A stretch of 64,000 nt of DNA from Streptomyces cathayae (GCF_029760955.1 NZ_CP121682.1:4836001-4900000), one strand, 5' to 3'. Shown: positions 16,364-25,008, counted from the first letter of the stretch. The notes: generated by a model from the sequence alone, not told the origin. Made by a program: numbers and translations.

Positions 16364-17202
16364 TGAACGGGTACGGGGGAAACCAGGGATTCGGCGCGGG
16401 TGGTTCGGGTATGTCTGGTGTCATGCAGGGATCACCGGTGCCGAACGAGCATGAGACCGTCGGCGCCTACGCTCTCGGGATCCTCGACGATGCCGAGGCG
16501 ACCACGTTCGAGGCGCACCTCGCGAGCTGCGAGTGGTGCGCCCAGCAGCTCGACGAACTCGCCGGTATGGAGCCGATGCTGGCCGCCCTCGCGGACCTGC
16601 CCGGCACCGGTACACCATCGCTCGGCGAGTCGCTGTCGGCCAAGCCGGCGCCGCGCGTGGTGGAGAAGCTGGTCGACGAGGTCGCCGAGCGCCGCGCCAA
16701 GAAGCGCCGCCGCAACTTCTACATGGTGGCCGCCGCCGGCGCCCTGATCGTCAGCGGCCCCTTCGTGGCCGTCGCGGCGAACAGCGGCAACGACGGCGGG
16801 GGCGGCGGGACCGGCGGCACCAACCAGACCCTCTCCGCGAACCCCGCGGAGGATCTCTTCGAGCAGATCCCCGACAAGATCACGGCCACCGACCCGGGCA
16901 CCAAGGTGTCCGTGACCCTGGCGCTGCAGAAGAAGGACTGGGGCACCGGCGTCGTCACGCAGCTGACGAACGTCAAGGGCCCCGAGAAGTGCGTGCTGAT
17001 CGCCATCGGCAAGAACGGCGAGCGGGAGACCGTCACCACCTGGTCCGTCCCGGAGTGGGGCTACGGCCTGCCGGACGCCAAGACGGACAAGGCCAAGCAG
17101 CCGCTCTACGTCCAGGGCGGCGCGTCGCTGGATCTCAACGACATCGACAAGTTCGAGGTCGTCAACTTCGACGGCGAGAAGCTGGTCGAGGTCGACGCAT
17201 AG
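16363..17202 (+). CDS. rsuA: membrane anti-sigma factor RsuA (zinc-binding ZAS domain)
   Basis: 279 aa. After a Gly-rich start, the ZAS motif H-x3-C-x2-C is visible (HETVGAYALGILDD, then HLASCEWCAQQL at about residues 48-59). One membrane helix follows (FYMVAAAGALIVSGPFVAVA, about 124-143), then an extracytoplasmic domain. It would hold SigU at the membrane until a signal arrives. Translation is coupled to sigU: ATG 16363 shares a base with the sigU TGA (GTG 16360 is an alternative). An 11-bp inverted repeat begins 8 nt after its stop. Confidence 0.85.
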   Translation: MNGYGGNQGFGAGGSGMSGVMQGSPVPNEHETVGAYALGILDDAEATTFEAHLASCEWCAQQLDELAGMEPMLAALADLPGTGTPSLGESLSAKPAPRVVEKLVDEVAERRAKKRRRNFYMVAAAGALIVSGPFVAVAANSGNDGGGGGTGGTNQTLSANPAEDLFEQIPDKITATDPGTKVSVTLALQKKDWGTGVVTQLTNVKGPEKCVLIAIGKNGERETVTTWSVPEWGYGLPDAKTDKAKQPLYVQGGASLDLNDIDKFEVVNFDGEKLVEVDA

Positions 17203-17209
17203 CCTCACG

Positions 17210-17261
17210 GGGCCCCCTTCGCGTACGGTTGACGGCTGCCCAGCACGTCAGAAGGGGGCCC
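17210..17261 (+). promoter_or_regulatory. 11-bp inverted repeat enclosing the helD ribosome binding site
   Basis: GGGCCCCCTTC (17210-17220) pairs exactly with GAAGGGGGCCC (17251-17261), with a 30-nt loop. The right arm contains the likely Shine-Dalgarno (AAGGGGG) of the helicase gene that starts at 17263. The hairpin would hide that site, or act as a terminator for rsuA. Confidence 0.5.
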
Positions 17262-17262
17262 G

Positions 17263-19569
17263 GTGGCCGCTCAGGCTCAGCAGGAAACCGCGGTCGATCC
17301 GGTTCACGATTCCGTTCGCGACCGGGAGATCACTACCGAACAGGAACACCTCGACCGGGTGTACCGACGGCTCGAGGAGAAGATCCACGAGGCCGAGTTC
17401 CTCATGCACGACGCCGCCCGGGGCGGCCAGGTCGGCACACCCGGCGCACTCGCCGAACGGGACGCCCAGGTCTTCCGGGCCGGCGTCCACCTCAACCGGC
17501 TGAACAACGAGTTCGAGGACTTCCTCTTCGGCCGGATCGACCTGCTCCGGGGCAAGGACGGCAAGAAGGGACCCGACGGCGCCTACACCGCCGTCGAGCC
17601 CGCCGAGGGAGCCATCCGCCCCGACGGCACCGCCGACATCGCCGAGACCCTGCACATCGGCCGCATCGGTGTCCTCGACGAGGAGTACTCCCCGCTGGTC
17701 ATCGACTGGCGGGCGCCCGCCGCCGCCCCCTTCTACCGGTCCACCCCGGTCGATCCGGGCCGGGTGGTGCGCCGGCGCGTCATCCGCTCCAAGGGCCGCC
17801 GGGTCCTCGGCGTCGAGGACGACCTGATGCGTCCCGAGCTGACGGCCTCCCTGGACGGCCACGAACTGCCGGTCGTCGGCGACGGCGCCCTGATGGCCGC
17901 GCTCGGCCAGGCCCGTACCCACAGCATGCGGGACATCGTGGCCTCCATCCAGGCCGAGCAGGACCTGGTGATCCGCGCCCCCGCCGCCTCCGTGACCTAC
18001 GTCGAGGGCGGCCCCGGCACCGGCAAGACCGCCGTCGCCCTGCACCGTGCTGCCTACCTGCTCTACCAGGACCGGCGCCGGTACGCGGGCGGCATCCTGA
18101 TCGTCTCGCCCACCCCGCTCCTGGTCGCCTACACCGAGGGCGTGCTGCCCTCCCTCGGCGAGGAGGGCCAGGTCGCCATCCGCGCCATCGGCTCCCTGGG
18201 CGACGACGTGTCCGGCACCGGGGCCACCCTGTACGACACCCCGGCCGTGGCCCGCGCCAAGGGCTCGTACCGCATGCTCAAGGTGATCAGGAAGGCCGCC
18301 CGCGGCGCCCTGGAGCACGGCGCCACGCCGACCCGGCTGCGGGTCGTCGTCTTCGGCCGGCGGATCGAACTGGACGCCGACGAGCTGGCGGCCGTCCGCC
18401 ACACCGCCCTCGGCGGCACCGCACCGGTGAACCTGCTGCGCCCCCGCGCCCGCAAGCTGCTGCTGGACGCGTTGTGGGGGCGCTCCGGCGCGGCCGGCCG
18501 GCACACCGATCCGGAGCTCGCCGCCGAACTGCGCTCCTCCTTCGACGACGACGTCACCACCGAGGACGACTTCCTCTCCTTCTTCGACGCCTGGTGGCCC
18601 GAGCTGACCCCGGCCGCCGTGCTGGACGCCATGGCGGACGAGCGGCGCCTCGGCCGCTGGGCCCGGCGGATCCTCAACCCGGGCGAGGTCCGCAGGGTCG
18701 CCCGTTCGCTGCGCCGGGACGGCCGCTCGGTGCACGACGTCGCCCTGCTCGACGAGCTGCAGGCCGTCCTCGGAGCCCCCTCCCGGCCCCGGCGCAGGCG
18801 CGAACTCGACCCGCTGGACCAGCTCACCGGCCTCGAGGAGCTGATGCCGGTGCGCGAGGAGTCGCAGCGCGAGCGGGCCGAGCGCCTCGCCCAGGAGCGC
18901 ACCGAGTACGCCCACGTCATCGTCGACGAGGCGCAGGACCTCACCCCGATGCAGTGGCGCATGGTCGGCCGGCGCGGCCGGCAGGCCACCTGGACGATCG
19001 TCGGCGACCCCGCCCAGTCCTCCTGGTCCGACCCCGACGAGGCCGCCCAGGCCCGCGACGAGGCTCTCGGCAGCAGGCCCCGCCGCCGCTTCGAACTCAC
19101 CGTGAACTACCGCAACCCGGCCGAGATCGCCGGCCTCGCCGCCAAGGTGCTGGCGCTCGCCATGCCCGGGACCGAGGCGCCGAGGGCGGTGCGCTCCACG
19201 GGCGTCGAGCCGCGCTTCGTCGTCGCGGAGGGCACGCTGGGCGAGACCGTGCGCGCGGAGACGGCCCGGCTGCTGGAGCGGGTGGACGGCACGGTCGGTG
19301 TGGTCGTCGCCATGCAGCGCCGGGAGGAGGCGCGGCGCTGGCTCGACGGGCTGGGGGACCGCGCGGTGGCCCTCGGCAGCCTGGAGGCCAAGGGCCTGGA
19401 GTACGACGCGACGATCGTGGTCTCCCCGGCCGAGATCGCCGACGAGTCCCCGGCCGGCCTGCGCGTCCTGTACGTCGCCCTGACCCGGGCGACCCAGCAG
19501 CTCACCGTCGTCTCGACGCGACGGGACGAGCCGGACGCCGCCGGAGTGCCGGACCTGCTCCGGGACTGA
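17263..19569 (+). CDS. HelD/HelR-family RNA polymerase-associated helicase-like ATPase
   Basis: 768 aa. An N-terminal coiled-coil (EQEHLDRVYRRLEEKIHEAE) suits insertion into the polymerase secondary channel. Split SF1 helicase domains follow: Walker A GGPGTGKTAVALHRAAYLLY at about residue 244, Walker B VIVDEAQDLTPMQW, VGDPAQS, and a C-terminal VALTRATQQL motif. HelD proteins remove stalled RNA polymerase from DNA, and actinobacterial HelR gives rifamycin tolerance; which subtype this is needs alignment. I see no rifamycin-associated element upstream. GTG 17263 follows AAGGGGG that lies inside an inverted repeat. Confidence 0.8.
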   Translation: MAAQAQQETAVDPVHDSVRDREITTEQEHLDRVYRRLEEKIHEAEFLMHDAARGGQVGTPGALAERDAQVFRAGVHLNRLNNEFEDFLFGRIDLLRGKDGKKGPDGAYTAVEPAEGAIRPDGTADIAETLHIGRIGVLDEEYSPLVIDWRAPAAAPFYRSTPVDPGRVVRRRVIRSKGRRVLGVEDDLMRPELTASLDGHELPVVGDGALMAALGQARTHSMRDIVASIQAEQDLVIRAPAASVTYVEGGPGTGKTAVALHRAAYLLYQDRRRYAGGILIVSPTPLLVAYTEGVLPSLGEEGQVAIRAIGSLGDDVSGTGATLYDTPAVARAKGSYRMLKVIRKAARGALEHGATPTRLRVVVFGRRIELDADELAAVRHTALGGTAPVNLLRPRARKLLLDALWGRSGAAGRHTDPELAAELRSSFDDDVTTEDDFLSFFDAWWPELTPAAVLDAMADERRLGRWARRILNPGEVRRVARSLRRDGRSVHDVALLDELQAVLGAPSRPRRRRELDPLDQLTGLEELMPVREESQRERAERLAQERTEYAHVIVDEAQDLTPMQWRMVGRRGRQATWTIVGDPAQSSWSDPDEAAQARDEALGSRPRRRFELTVNYRNPAEIAGLAAKVLALAMPGTEAPRAVRSTGVEPRFVVAEGTLGETVRAETARLLERVDGTVGVVVAMQRREEARRWLDGLGDRAVALGSLEAKGLEYDATIVVSPAEIADESPAGLRVLYVALTRATQQLTVVSTRRDEPDAAGVPDLLRD

Positions 19570-19627
19570 ACCCGGAAAAAGGCTCTCGGGGGAATGGTCC
19601 TGCGCCATCCGTTTGTTAGCCTGGCAA

Positions 19628-19766
19628 GTGACACCGGCCCGATCCAAGCCCCCGGGCCCAACCTTCGTCGCTACGAGCGACCACTTGCCGCGAGGCGAGC
19701 ATGGCGGGTCGGTGTCACTGAACGACCGAGAGGCCCATGTCACTTCCGGGTGACATGGGCCTCTCG
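19628..19766 (+). ncRNA. candidate structured non-coding RNA with three-way junction and intrinsic terminator
   Basis: A 14-bp outer helix (19628-19641 with 19705-19718, one G-U) encloses two hairpins: GTCGCT-acg-AGCGAC (19667-19681) and CTTGCC-GCGA-GGCGAG (19684-19699, GNRA loop). A C-rich segment near 19648-19659 is left single-stranded. Eight bases later comes a perfect 17-bp stem with 6-nt loop (19727-19766), a strong terminator shape. A TAGCCT -10 element at 19617-19622 would start transcription at about 19628, exactly at the helix. It lies 58 nt past the helicase gene and 231 nt before malic enzyme, so it may be a free small RNA or a cis-acting leader. I match it to no known family. Confidence 0.65.
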
Positions 19767-19997
19767 CGTCCCTGCCCCGGGTCTGCTGCGGGCGGGCTGC
19801 GGGCCGCTCCGCGCAGCGACTTACGTGCGACCCCCTGCCTCTCGTATGGTGGAACGGTCTTTCCGAAAGCTGCCGCATATACCCGCTTTCCGCGCGAACA
19901 AAACGTTCGCAATAGGAGGCGGCTACCGCGTACTCAGGGGTAGGTGCGACGATCGGACGGCACGAACAGCTACAGGTGAAAGCAGAGGAAGTCGGCC
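19767..19997 (+). other. leader region of malic enzyme gene
   Basis: No gene is seen. GCGAAC / GTTCGC arms with a 5-base spacer lie at 19894-19910, close to an AGGAGG at 19915-19919 that is not followed by a usable start. The malic enzyme has its own AGAGGAAG site just before 19998. Confidence 0.35.
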
Positions 19998-21416
19998 ATG
20001 GCAACGGCGCCCAGCGTCTCCTACTCGATGACCATCCGGCTGGAGGTGCCGTCGAGCGGGACCTCCGTCTCCCAGCTCACCACCGCGGTGGAGTCCTCCG
20101 GCGGCACGGTCACCGGCCTCGACGTCACCGCGTCCGGGCACGAGCGGCTCCGGATCGACGTCACCATCGCGGCCACCTCCACCGGGCACGCCGACGAGAT
20201 CGTGGAGAAGCTCCGCGACATCGAGGGCGTCACCCTGGGCAAGGTCTCGGACCGTACGTTCCTGATGCACCTCGGCGGCAAGATCGAGATGGCGTCCAAG
20301 CACCCCATCCGCAACCGCGACGACCTCTCCATGATCTACACGCCGGGTGTGGCCCGCGTCTGCATGGCGATCGCCGAGAACCCCGAGGACGCCCGCCGCC
20401 TCACCATCAAGCGCAACTCCGTTGCGGTCGTGACGGACGGCTCCGCCGTGCTCGGCCTGGGCAACATCGGCCCCAAGGCCGCTCTCCCCGTGATGGAGGG
20501 CAAGGCCGCCCTGTTCAAGCGGTTCGCCGGCATCGACGCCTGGCCGCTCTGCCTCGACACCCAGGACACCGACGCGATCGTCGAGATCGTCAAGGCCATC
20601 GCCCCGGGCTTCGCCGGCATCAACCTGGAGGACATCTCCGCGCCGCGCTGCTTCGAGATCGAGGCCCGGCTGCGCGAGGCCCTCGACATCCCCGTCTTCC
20701 ACGACGACCAGCACGGCACCGCGATCGTCGTCCTGGCGGCCCTGACCAACGCGCTGCGGGTCACCGGCAAGGCGATCGAGAACATCCGGGTCGTCATGTC
20801 CGGCGCCGGCGCGGCCGGCACGGCCATCCTGAAGCTGCTGATCGCGGCCGGTGTGAAGAACGCCGTCGTGGCCGACATCCACGGCGTGGTGCACGCGGGC
20901 CGCGAGGACCTGGTGGACACCCCCGCCGACTCCCCGCTGTGCTGGATCGCCGACCACACCAACCCGGAGAACCTGACGGGCACGCTGAAGGAGGCCGTGC
21001 GCGGCGCGGACGTCTTCATCGGCGTCTCCGCCCCGAACGTCCTCGACGGCGCGGACGTCGCCGCGATGGCCGAGGGCGCGGTCGTCTTCGCGCTCGCGAA
21101 CCCCGACCCCGAGGTGGACCCGGGCGTCGCCCGCGAGACCGCGGCCGTGGTGGCCACCGGCCGCTCCGACTTCCCGAACCAGATCAACAACGTGCTGGTG
21201 TTCCCGGGCGTGTTCCGCGGCCTGCTGGACGCCCAGTCCCGCACCGTCAACACGGAGATGATGCTCGCCGCCGCGCAGGCCCTCGCCGACGTGGTCACCG
21301 AGGACGAGCTGAACCCGAACTACATCATCCCGAGCGTGTTCAACGACAGGGTCGCGGGCGCGGTCGCCGACGCCGTGCGGGAAGCGGCGAAACTGACGCA
21401 GACCTCGGCCTCCTAG
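19998..21416 (+). CDS. malic enzyme, NAD-type, with N-terminal ACT domain
   Basis: 472 aa. Residues about 8-80 form an ACT-like regulatory domain ([17 protein letters not shown], then LRIDVTIAA). The malic enzyme core follows: [27 protein letters not shown], the Rossmann fold [17 protein letters not shown] and a C-terminal [11 protein letters not shown]. It oxidatively decarboxylates malate to pyruvate at the TCA/gluconeogenesis node. S. coelicolor has an NAD- and an NADP-dependent enzyme; by position this matches the NAD type. AGAGGAAG precedes the ATG. A 22-bp inverted repeat follows the gene. Confidence 0.9.
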   Translation: MATAPSVSYSMTIRLEVPSSGTSVSQLTTAVESSGGTVTGLDVTASGHERLRIDVTIAATSTGHADEIVEKLRDIEGVTLGKVSDRTFLMHLGGKIEMASKHPIRNRDDLSMIYTPGVARVCMAIAENPEDARRLTIKRNSVAVVTDGSAVLGLGNIGPKAALPVMEGKAALFKRFAGIDAWPLCLDTQDTDAIVEIVKAIAPGFAGINLEDISAPRCFEIEARLREALDIPVFHDDQHGTAIVVLAALTNALRVTGKAIENIRVVMSGAGAAGTAILKLLIAAGVKNAVVADIHGVVHAGREDLVDTPADSPLCWIADHTNPENLTGTLKEAVRGADVFIGVSAPNVLDGADVAAMAEGAVVFALANPDPEVDPGVARETAAVVATGRSDFPNQINNVLVFPGVFRGLLDAQSRTVNTEMMLAAAQALADVVTEDELNPNYIIPSVFNDRVAGAVADAVREAAKLTQTSAS

Positions 21417-21493
21417 GGCCTGTCCGGCGGATCCCGGGGGCGGGCGGCGTCGCTGTGACCATCACCACGACAGGTGTGCGACCGGCGCGTCGT

Positions 21494-21548
21494 GGAACCC
21501 TTGCTGTACGGCCGCGCTCTATCGTGGCGGCCGTACAGCAAGGGTTCC
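21494..21548 (+). terminator. 22-bp perfect inverted repeat after malic enzyme
   Basis: Arms 21494-21515 and 21527-21548 are exact reverse complements over 22 bases, with an 11-nt loop (GCTCTATCGTG). It is a very stable hairpin 78 nt past the stop, longer than most terminators in this window. It could be a terminator or the remnant of a small palindromic element. Confidence 0.6.
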
Positions 21549-21879
21549 GCCCTCCGGCTCCCGCGCTCTGCTGCCGGAAGCGGACGCAGTGTCACCGACA
21601 TCAGGCCGTCGCGTTCCCCGTGTGACCCCCATGGGTGACTCCCATGGGTGTTCTCATGGCTTCTGCGGGTGCCGGATTGGCGTTACTGCCGCAGGTAGAG
21701 GCAGGATGCTGCACCAGGACAATGTCCAGAAGGCAAGCACCTCCAGGGGTGTGCGGGCCCGACAGGACCCGGGTCCGGGCCCTCACCGAGGACCCTGGCA
21801 GCATCGGCTTGACCGTGCCCTGCGTGCGGCCCTGCCGCGTGGCACGCCTCAACGGCAAGAAGAACACGGGAGTAACAAC
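21549..21879 (+). other. hup leader region with tandem CCCATGGGTG repeats
   Basis: No gene is seen. CCCATGGGTG occurs twice 13 bp apart (21628-21637, 21641-21650). GGGCCCG / CGGGCCC arms flank a GACCCGGGTC palindrome near 21754-21782. TTGACC at 21809-21814 could be a -35, but no good -10 follows. The hup ribosome binding site is CGGGAG at about 21867-21872. Confidence 0.35.
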
Positions 21880-22161
21880 ATGAACCGCAGTGAGCTGGTG
21901 GCCGCGCTGGCCGACCGCGCCGAGGTGACCCGCAAGGACGCCGACGCCGTGCTGGCCGCGTTCGCCGAGGTCGTCGGCGACATCGTCTCCAAGGGGGACG
22001 AGAAGGTCACCATCCCCGGTTTCCTGACCTTCGAGCGCACCCACCGTGCCGCTCGCACCGCGCGCAACCCGCAGACCGGTGAGCCGATCCAGATCCCGGC
22101 CGGCTACAGCGTGAAGGTCTCCGCGGGCTCGAAGCTCAAGGAAGCCGCCAAGGGCAAGTGA
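21880..22161 (+). CDS. hupA: nucleoid-associated protein HU
   Basis: 93 aa, the typical length for HU. MNRSELVAALADRAEVTRKD begins the dimerisation helices, GFLTFERTHRAARTARNPQTG is the DNA-binding beta arm signature, and the protein ends VSAGSKLKEAAKGK without the long Lys-rich tail of the second Streptomyces HU (HupS). It bends and compacts DNA. It is transcribed alone between a long leader and a perfect Rho-independent terminator. Position beside malic enzyme and murA matches S. coelicolor hupA. Confidence 0.95.
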   Translation: MNRSELVAALADRAEVTRKDADAVLAAFAEVVGDIVSKGDEKVTIPGFLTFERTHRAARTARNPQTGEPIQIPAGYSVKVSAGSKLKEAAKGK

Positions 22162-22210
22162 TTCTGCCGTTCGTACGTCCCGGGACGGCGTACGGCGCAC
22201 AGTGACGTCG

Positions 22211-22245
22211 AAAGGGCGGCCACCCGAACGGGTGGCCGCCCTTTT
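22211..22245 (+). terminator. classical intrinsic terminator of hup
   Basis: Perfect 15-bp stem (AAAGGGCGGCCACCC / GGGTGGCCGCCCTTT) with loop GAAC and a T-run, the best textbook terminator in the window. Confidence 0.9.
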
Positions 22246-22279
22246 GGCAAGCCCGAATCAAGCCAGCCGAGCCCCTCGC

Positions 22280-22502
22280 CCCCAGCCGGTCGGGGCCGGG
22301 GGCTCGGGGAGTGGGTCAGCCGAGGGCCTTGCCGGGGAGTTCGACCTTCGCCCCCAGCTCGACCAGCTTCTCCATGCTGTGTCTGCCCGGGGGACGACCC
22401 CCGGACCCCAGCCGGTCGGGGCCGGGGGCTCGGGGAGTGGGTCAGCCGAGGGCCTTGCCGGGGAGTTCGACCTTCGCCCCCAGCTCGACCAGCTTCTCCA
22501 TG
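22280..22502. repeat. 97-bp direct duplication of the murA 3' end (period 126 bp)
   Basis: 22280-22376 and 22406-22502 appear identical base for base. The right copy is the true 3' end of murA (last 20 codons and stop); the left copy is a non-coding duplicate that would still read MEKLVELGAKVELPGKALG-stop on the minus strand. The 29-bp spacer contains a CCGGGGG-acga-CCCCCGG hairpin. Further left, GAGCCCC/GGGGCTC arms (about 22270-22305) may terminate murA. Confidence 0.85.
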
Positions 22503-23788
22503 AAGTTCTCGTAGCCGCGGTTGATCAGGCCGATGCCGTGGACGCGGGACGTGCCCTGGGCGGCGAGGGCGGCGATCAGGTAGGAGAAGCCGCCGCGCAG
22601 GTCGGGGATGACCAGATCGGCGCCCTGGAGCCGGGTCGGGCCCGAGACGACGGCCGAGTGGAGGAAGTTGCGCTGGCCGAAACGGCAGCGGGAGCCGCCC
22701 AGGCACTCGCGGTAGAGCTGGATGTGCGCGCCCATCTGGTTGAGCGCCGAGGTGAAGCCGAGCCGGGACTCGTAGACCGTCTCGTGGACGATGGACAGCC
22801 CGGTCGCCTGCGTCAGGGCGACCACCAGCGGCTGCTGCCAGTCGGTCTGGAAGCCCGGGTGGACGTCCGTCTCCAGCGCGATGGACTTGAGCTGGCCGCC
22901 GGGGTGCCAGAAGCGGATGCCCTCGTCGTCGATCTCGAAGGCACCGCCCACCTTCCGGTAGGTGTTCAGGAACGTCATCATCGAGCGCTGCTGGGCGCCG
23001 CGGACGTAGATGTTGCCCTCGGTCGCCAGCGCCGCGGACGCCCAGGAGGCGGCCTCCAGGCGGTCGGGGAGGGCGCGGTGGTTGTAGCCGCCGAGCTTGT
23101 CCACACCGGTGATGCGGATGGTCCGGTCGGTGTCCATCGCGATGATCGCGCCCATTTTCTGCAGGACGCAGATCAGGTCCTCGATCTCCGGCTCCACCGC
23201 CGCGTTGGACAGCTCGGTGACGCCCTCCGCGAGGACCGCCGTCAGCAGCACCTGCTCCGTCGTGCCGACGGACGGGTACGGAAGCTCGATCTTCGTGCCG
23301 CGCAGCCGCTGCGGGGCCTCCAGGTACTGGCCGTCCGCCCGCTTCTCGATCGTCGCGCCGAACTGGCGCAGCACGTCGAAGTGGAAGTCGATCGGCCGGC
23401 CGCCGATGTCGCAGCCGCCCAGACCGGGGATGAAGGCGTGCCCGAGACGGTGCAGCAGCGGTCCGCAGAACAGGATCGGGATGCGCGACGAACCCGCGTG
23501 GGCATCGATGTCGGCGACGTTGGCGCTCTCCACCCGCGTCGGGTCGAGCACCAGTTCACCGGGCTCGTCGCCCGGACGCACCGTCACCCCGTGCAGCTGC
23601 AGCAGTCCTCGCACGACCCGGACGTCACGGATGTCCGGGACGTTGCCCAGTCGGCTCGGCTCACTGCCCAGCAGGGCGGCGACCATGGCCTTCGGTACGA
23701 GGTTCTTCGCACCGCGGACCCGGATCTCACCCTCCAGCGGGTTTCCGCCGTGGACAAGCAGGACGTCTTCAGCTCCGTTGACGGTCAT
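22442..23788 (-). CDS. murA: UDP-N-acetylglucosamine 1-carboxyvinyltransferase
   Basis: 448 aa. This enzyme adds enolpyruvate to UDP-GlcNAc, the first committed step of peptidoglycan synthesis, in the cytoplasm. It shows GGNPLEGEIRVRGAKNLVPK at the N-terminus, and the active-site loop GLGGCDIGGRP carries Cys126, the residue alkylated by fosfomycin in sensitive enzymes. The C-terminal DLRGGFSYLIAALAAQG is typical. ATG 23788 is chosen because the conserved domain starts within ten residues; a longer frame upstream is unlike the family. The last 19 residues and stop are duplicated just downstream. Confidence 0.92.
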   Translation of the reverse strand: MTVNGAEDVLLVHGGNPLEGEIRVRGAKNLVPKAMVAALLGSEPSRLGNVPDIRDVRVVRGLLQLHGVTVRPGDEPGELVLDPTRVESANVADIDAHAGSSRIPILFCGPLLHRLGHAFIPGLGGCDIGGRPIDFHFDVLRQFGATIEKRADGQYLEAPQRLRGTKIELPYPSVGTTEQVLLTAVLAEGVTELSNAAVEPEIEDLICVLQKMGAIIAMDTDRTIRITGVDKLGGYNHRALPDRLEAASWASAALATEGNIYVRGAQQRSMMTFLNTYRKVGGAFEIDDEGIRFWHPGGQLKSIALETDVHPGFQTDWQQPLVVALTQATGLSIVHETVYESRLGFTSALNQMGAHIQLYRECLGGSRCRFGQRNFLHSAVVSGPTRLQGADLVIPDLRGGFSYLIAALAAQGTSRVHGIGLINRGYENFMEKLVELGAKVELPGKALG

Positions 23789-24109
23789 GAATCTCGCGTT
23801 CCGTGGAGGGGGGCAGGGGCCAGAAGGGCAAGCGTAGTCGCCCTTCCCCCGGGCTCTGCCAGCCCGTGTGCGACCAGGTCTCCGCCCCGCCGCCCCCACG
23901 ACACGAGCAGTCCCTCAGTGGCCACTCGGGGTCACCGCCGTACTGTGCGCCGGGGGTGCTCCCGTACGCCCGCCGGGCCCCCGGACCTCCGGCCGCGGAC
24001 CGCTCGGGACGCGGCTCCACCAGGGAGCTCCGCCGCCGCGCGGCCCGGTTCACCCGCGTACCCCCGATTGCCTCCCCACGGAAAGGGAAGATGCGGGATC
24101 ATGTCTGGC
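23789..24109. other. divergent promoter region murA / yqgE-like
   Basis: 321 bp without a gene. On the minus strand TACGCT could be a -10 for murA. A palindrome AGTGGCCACT lies at 23917-23926. The yqgE-like gene has GGGAAG upstream. Nothing else is recognised. Confidence 0.3.
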
Positions 24110-24682
24110 ATGACCGAGGTGTCCTCGCTCACAGGGCGGCTGCTCGTGGCCACTCCCGCCCTGGCGGACCCGAACTTCGACCGTGCGGTGGTGCTCCTCC
24201 TCGACCACGACGAGGAGGGCTCCCTGGGTGTCGTTCTCAACCGTCCGACCCCGGTGGACGTGGCGGACATCCTGGAGGGCTGGGGGGATCTGGCCGGCGA
24301 ACCGGGGGTCGTCTTCCAGGGCGGCCCGGTGTCGCTGGACTCGGCCCTCGGTGTCGCCGTCGTCCCCGGCGGGGCGGGGAACCGGGCCGCGCCGCTGGGC
24401 TGGCGCCAGGTGCACGGCGCGATCGGGCTGGTCGACCTGGAGGCGCCGCCCGAGCTGCTCGCCTCCGTCCTCGGCTCGCTGCGCATCTTCGCCGGATACG
24501 CGGGCTGGGGCCCCGGCCAGCTGGAGGAGGAGCTGGTGGACGGCGCCTGGTACGTCGTCGAGTCGGAGCCCGGCGACGTCTCGTCCCCGGCGCCCGAGCG
24601 GCTCTGGCGGGAGGTGCTGCGCCGTCAGCGGGGCGAGTTGGCGATGGTGGCCACGTATCCGGACGATCCGTCGCTCAACTGA
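24110..24682 (+). CDS. YqgE/AlgH family protein (UPF0301, DUF179)
   Basis: 190 aa. Conserved family blocks are present: LTGRLLVATPALADPNFDRA, LGVVLNRPTPVDV, FQGGPVSLDSALGVAV, and FAGYAGWGPGQLEEE near the end. Its molecular role is unknown, though the fold is solved in other bacteria. ATG 24110 follows ATG 24101 (three residues earlier) in the same frame, and either may be used. Divergent from murA, it is probably followed in the same transcript by the DUF3039 gene 29 bp later. Confidence 0.85.
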   Translation: MTEVSSLTGRLLVATPALADPNFDRAVVLLLDHDEEGSLGVVLNRPTPVDVADILEGWGDLAGEPGVVFQGGPVSLDSALGVAVVPGGAGNRAAPLGWRQVHGAIGLVDLEAPPELLASVLGSLRIFAGYAGWGPGQLEEELVDGAWYVVESEPGDVSSPAPERLWREVLRRQRGELAMVATYPDDPSLN

Positions 24683-24711
24683 TGCGCGTGAGCTTCAGTA
24701 CCCTGGTGCTC

Positions 24712-25008
24712 ATGAGCACTCTTGAGCCCGAGCGCGGGACTGGTACGGGGACCCTCGTCGAGCCGACGCCGCAGACGTCCCACGGCGACGGTGACCACGA
24801 GCGCTACGCCCACTACGTCCAGAAGGACAAGATCATGGCGAGCGCACTCGACGGCACGCCCGTCGTGGCGCTGTGCGGCAAGGTGTGGGTGCCGGGCCGG
24901 GACCCGAAGAAGTACCCCGTCTGCCCCATGTGCAAGGAGATCTACGAGTCCATGAGCGGTGGCGACGACGAGGGCGGCAAGGGCGGCAAGGGCAAGGGCG
25001 GAAAGTAG
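24712..25008 (+). CDS. DUF3039 zinc-ribbon-like small protein
   Basis: 98 aa. The core HERYAHYVQKDKIMASALDG plus VVALCGKVWVPGRDP and CPMCKEIYE gives three conserved Cys, suggesting a metal site. The tail is Gly/Lys-rich. It is conserved in actinobacteria with unknown function. The start is right after a short gap from the YqgE-like gene, and a hairpin follows about 56 nt past the stop. Confidence 0.8.
   Translation: MSTLEPERGTGTGTLVEPTPQTSHGDGDHERYAHYVQKDKIMASALDGTPVVALCGKVWVPGRDPKKYPVCPMCKEIYESMSGGDDEGGKGGKGKGGK

Noticed and set aside
19894..19910. LexA/SOS-box-like GCGAAC / GTTCGC repeat before malic enzyme
   Set aside because: The spacer between GAAC and GTTC is 5 bases, not the 4 of actinobacterial SOS boxes, and malic enzyme is not an SOS gene.
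21417..21440. GGGCCTGTCCGGCGGAT sequence after malic enzyme as an insertion-sequence scar
   Set aside because: It resembles a sequence common near Streptomyces gene ends, but there is no transposase remnant and no paired terminal repeat.
22202..22440. Small plus-strand genes over the murA-tail repeats
   Set aside because: The frames exist only because the antisense of murA is duplicated; no start signals.
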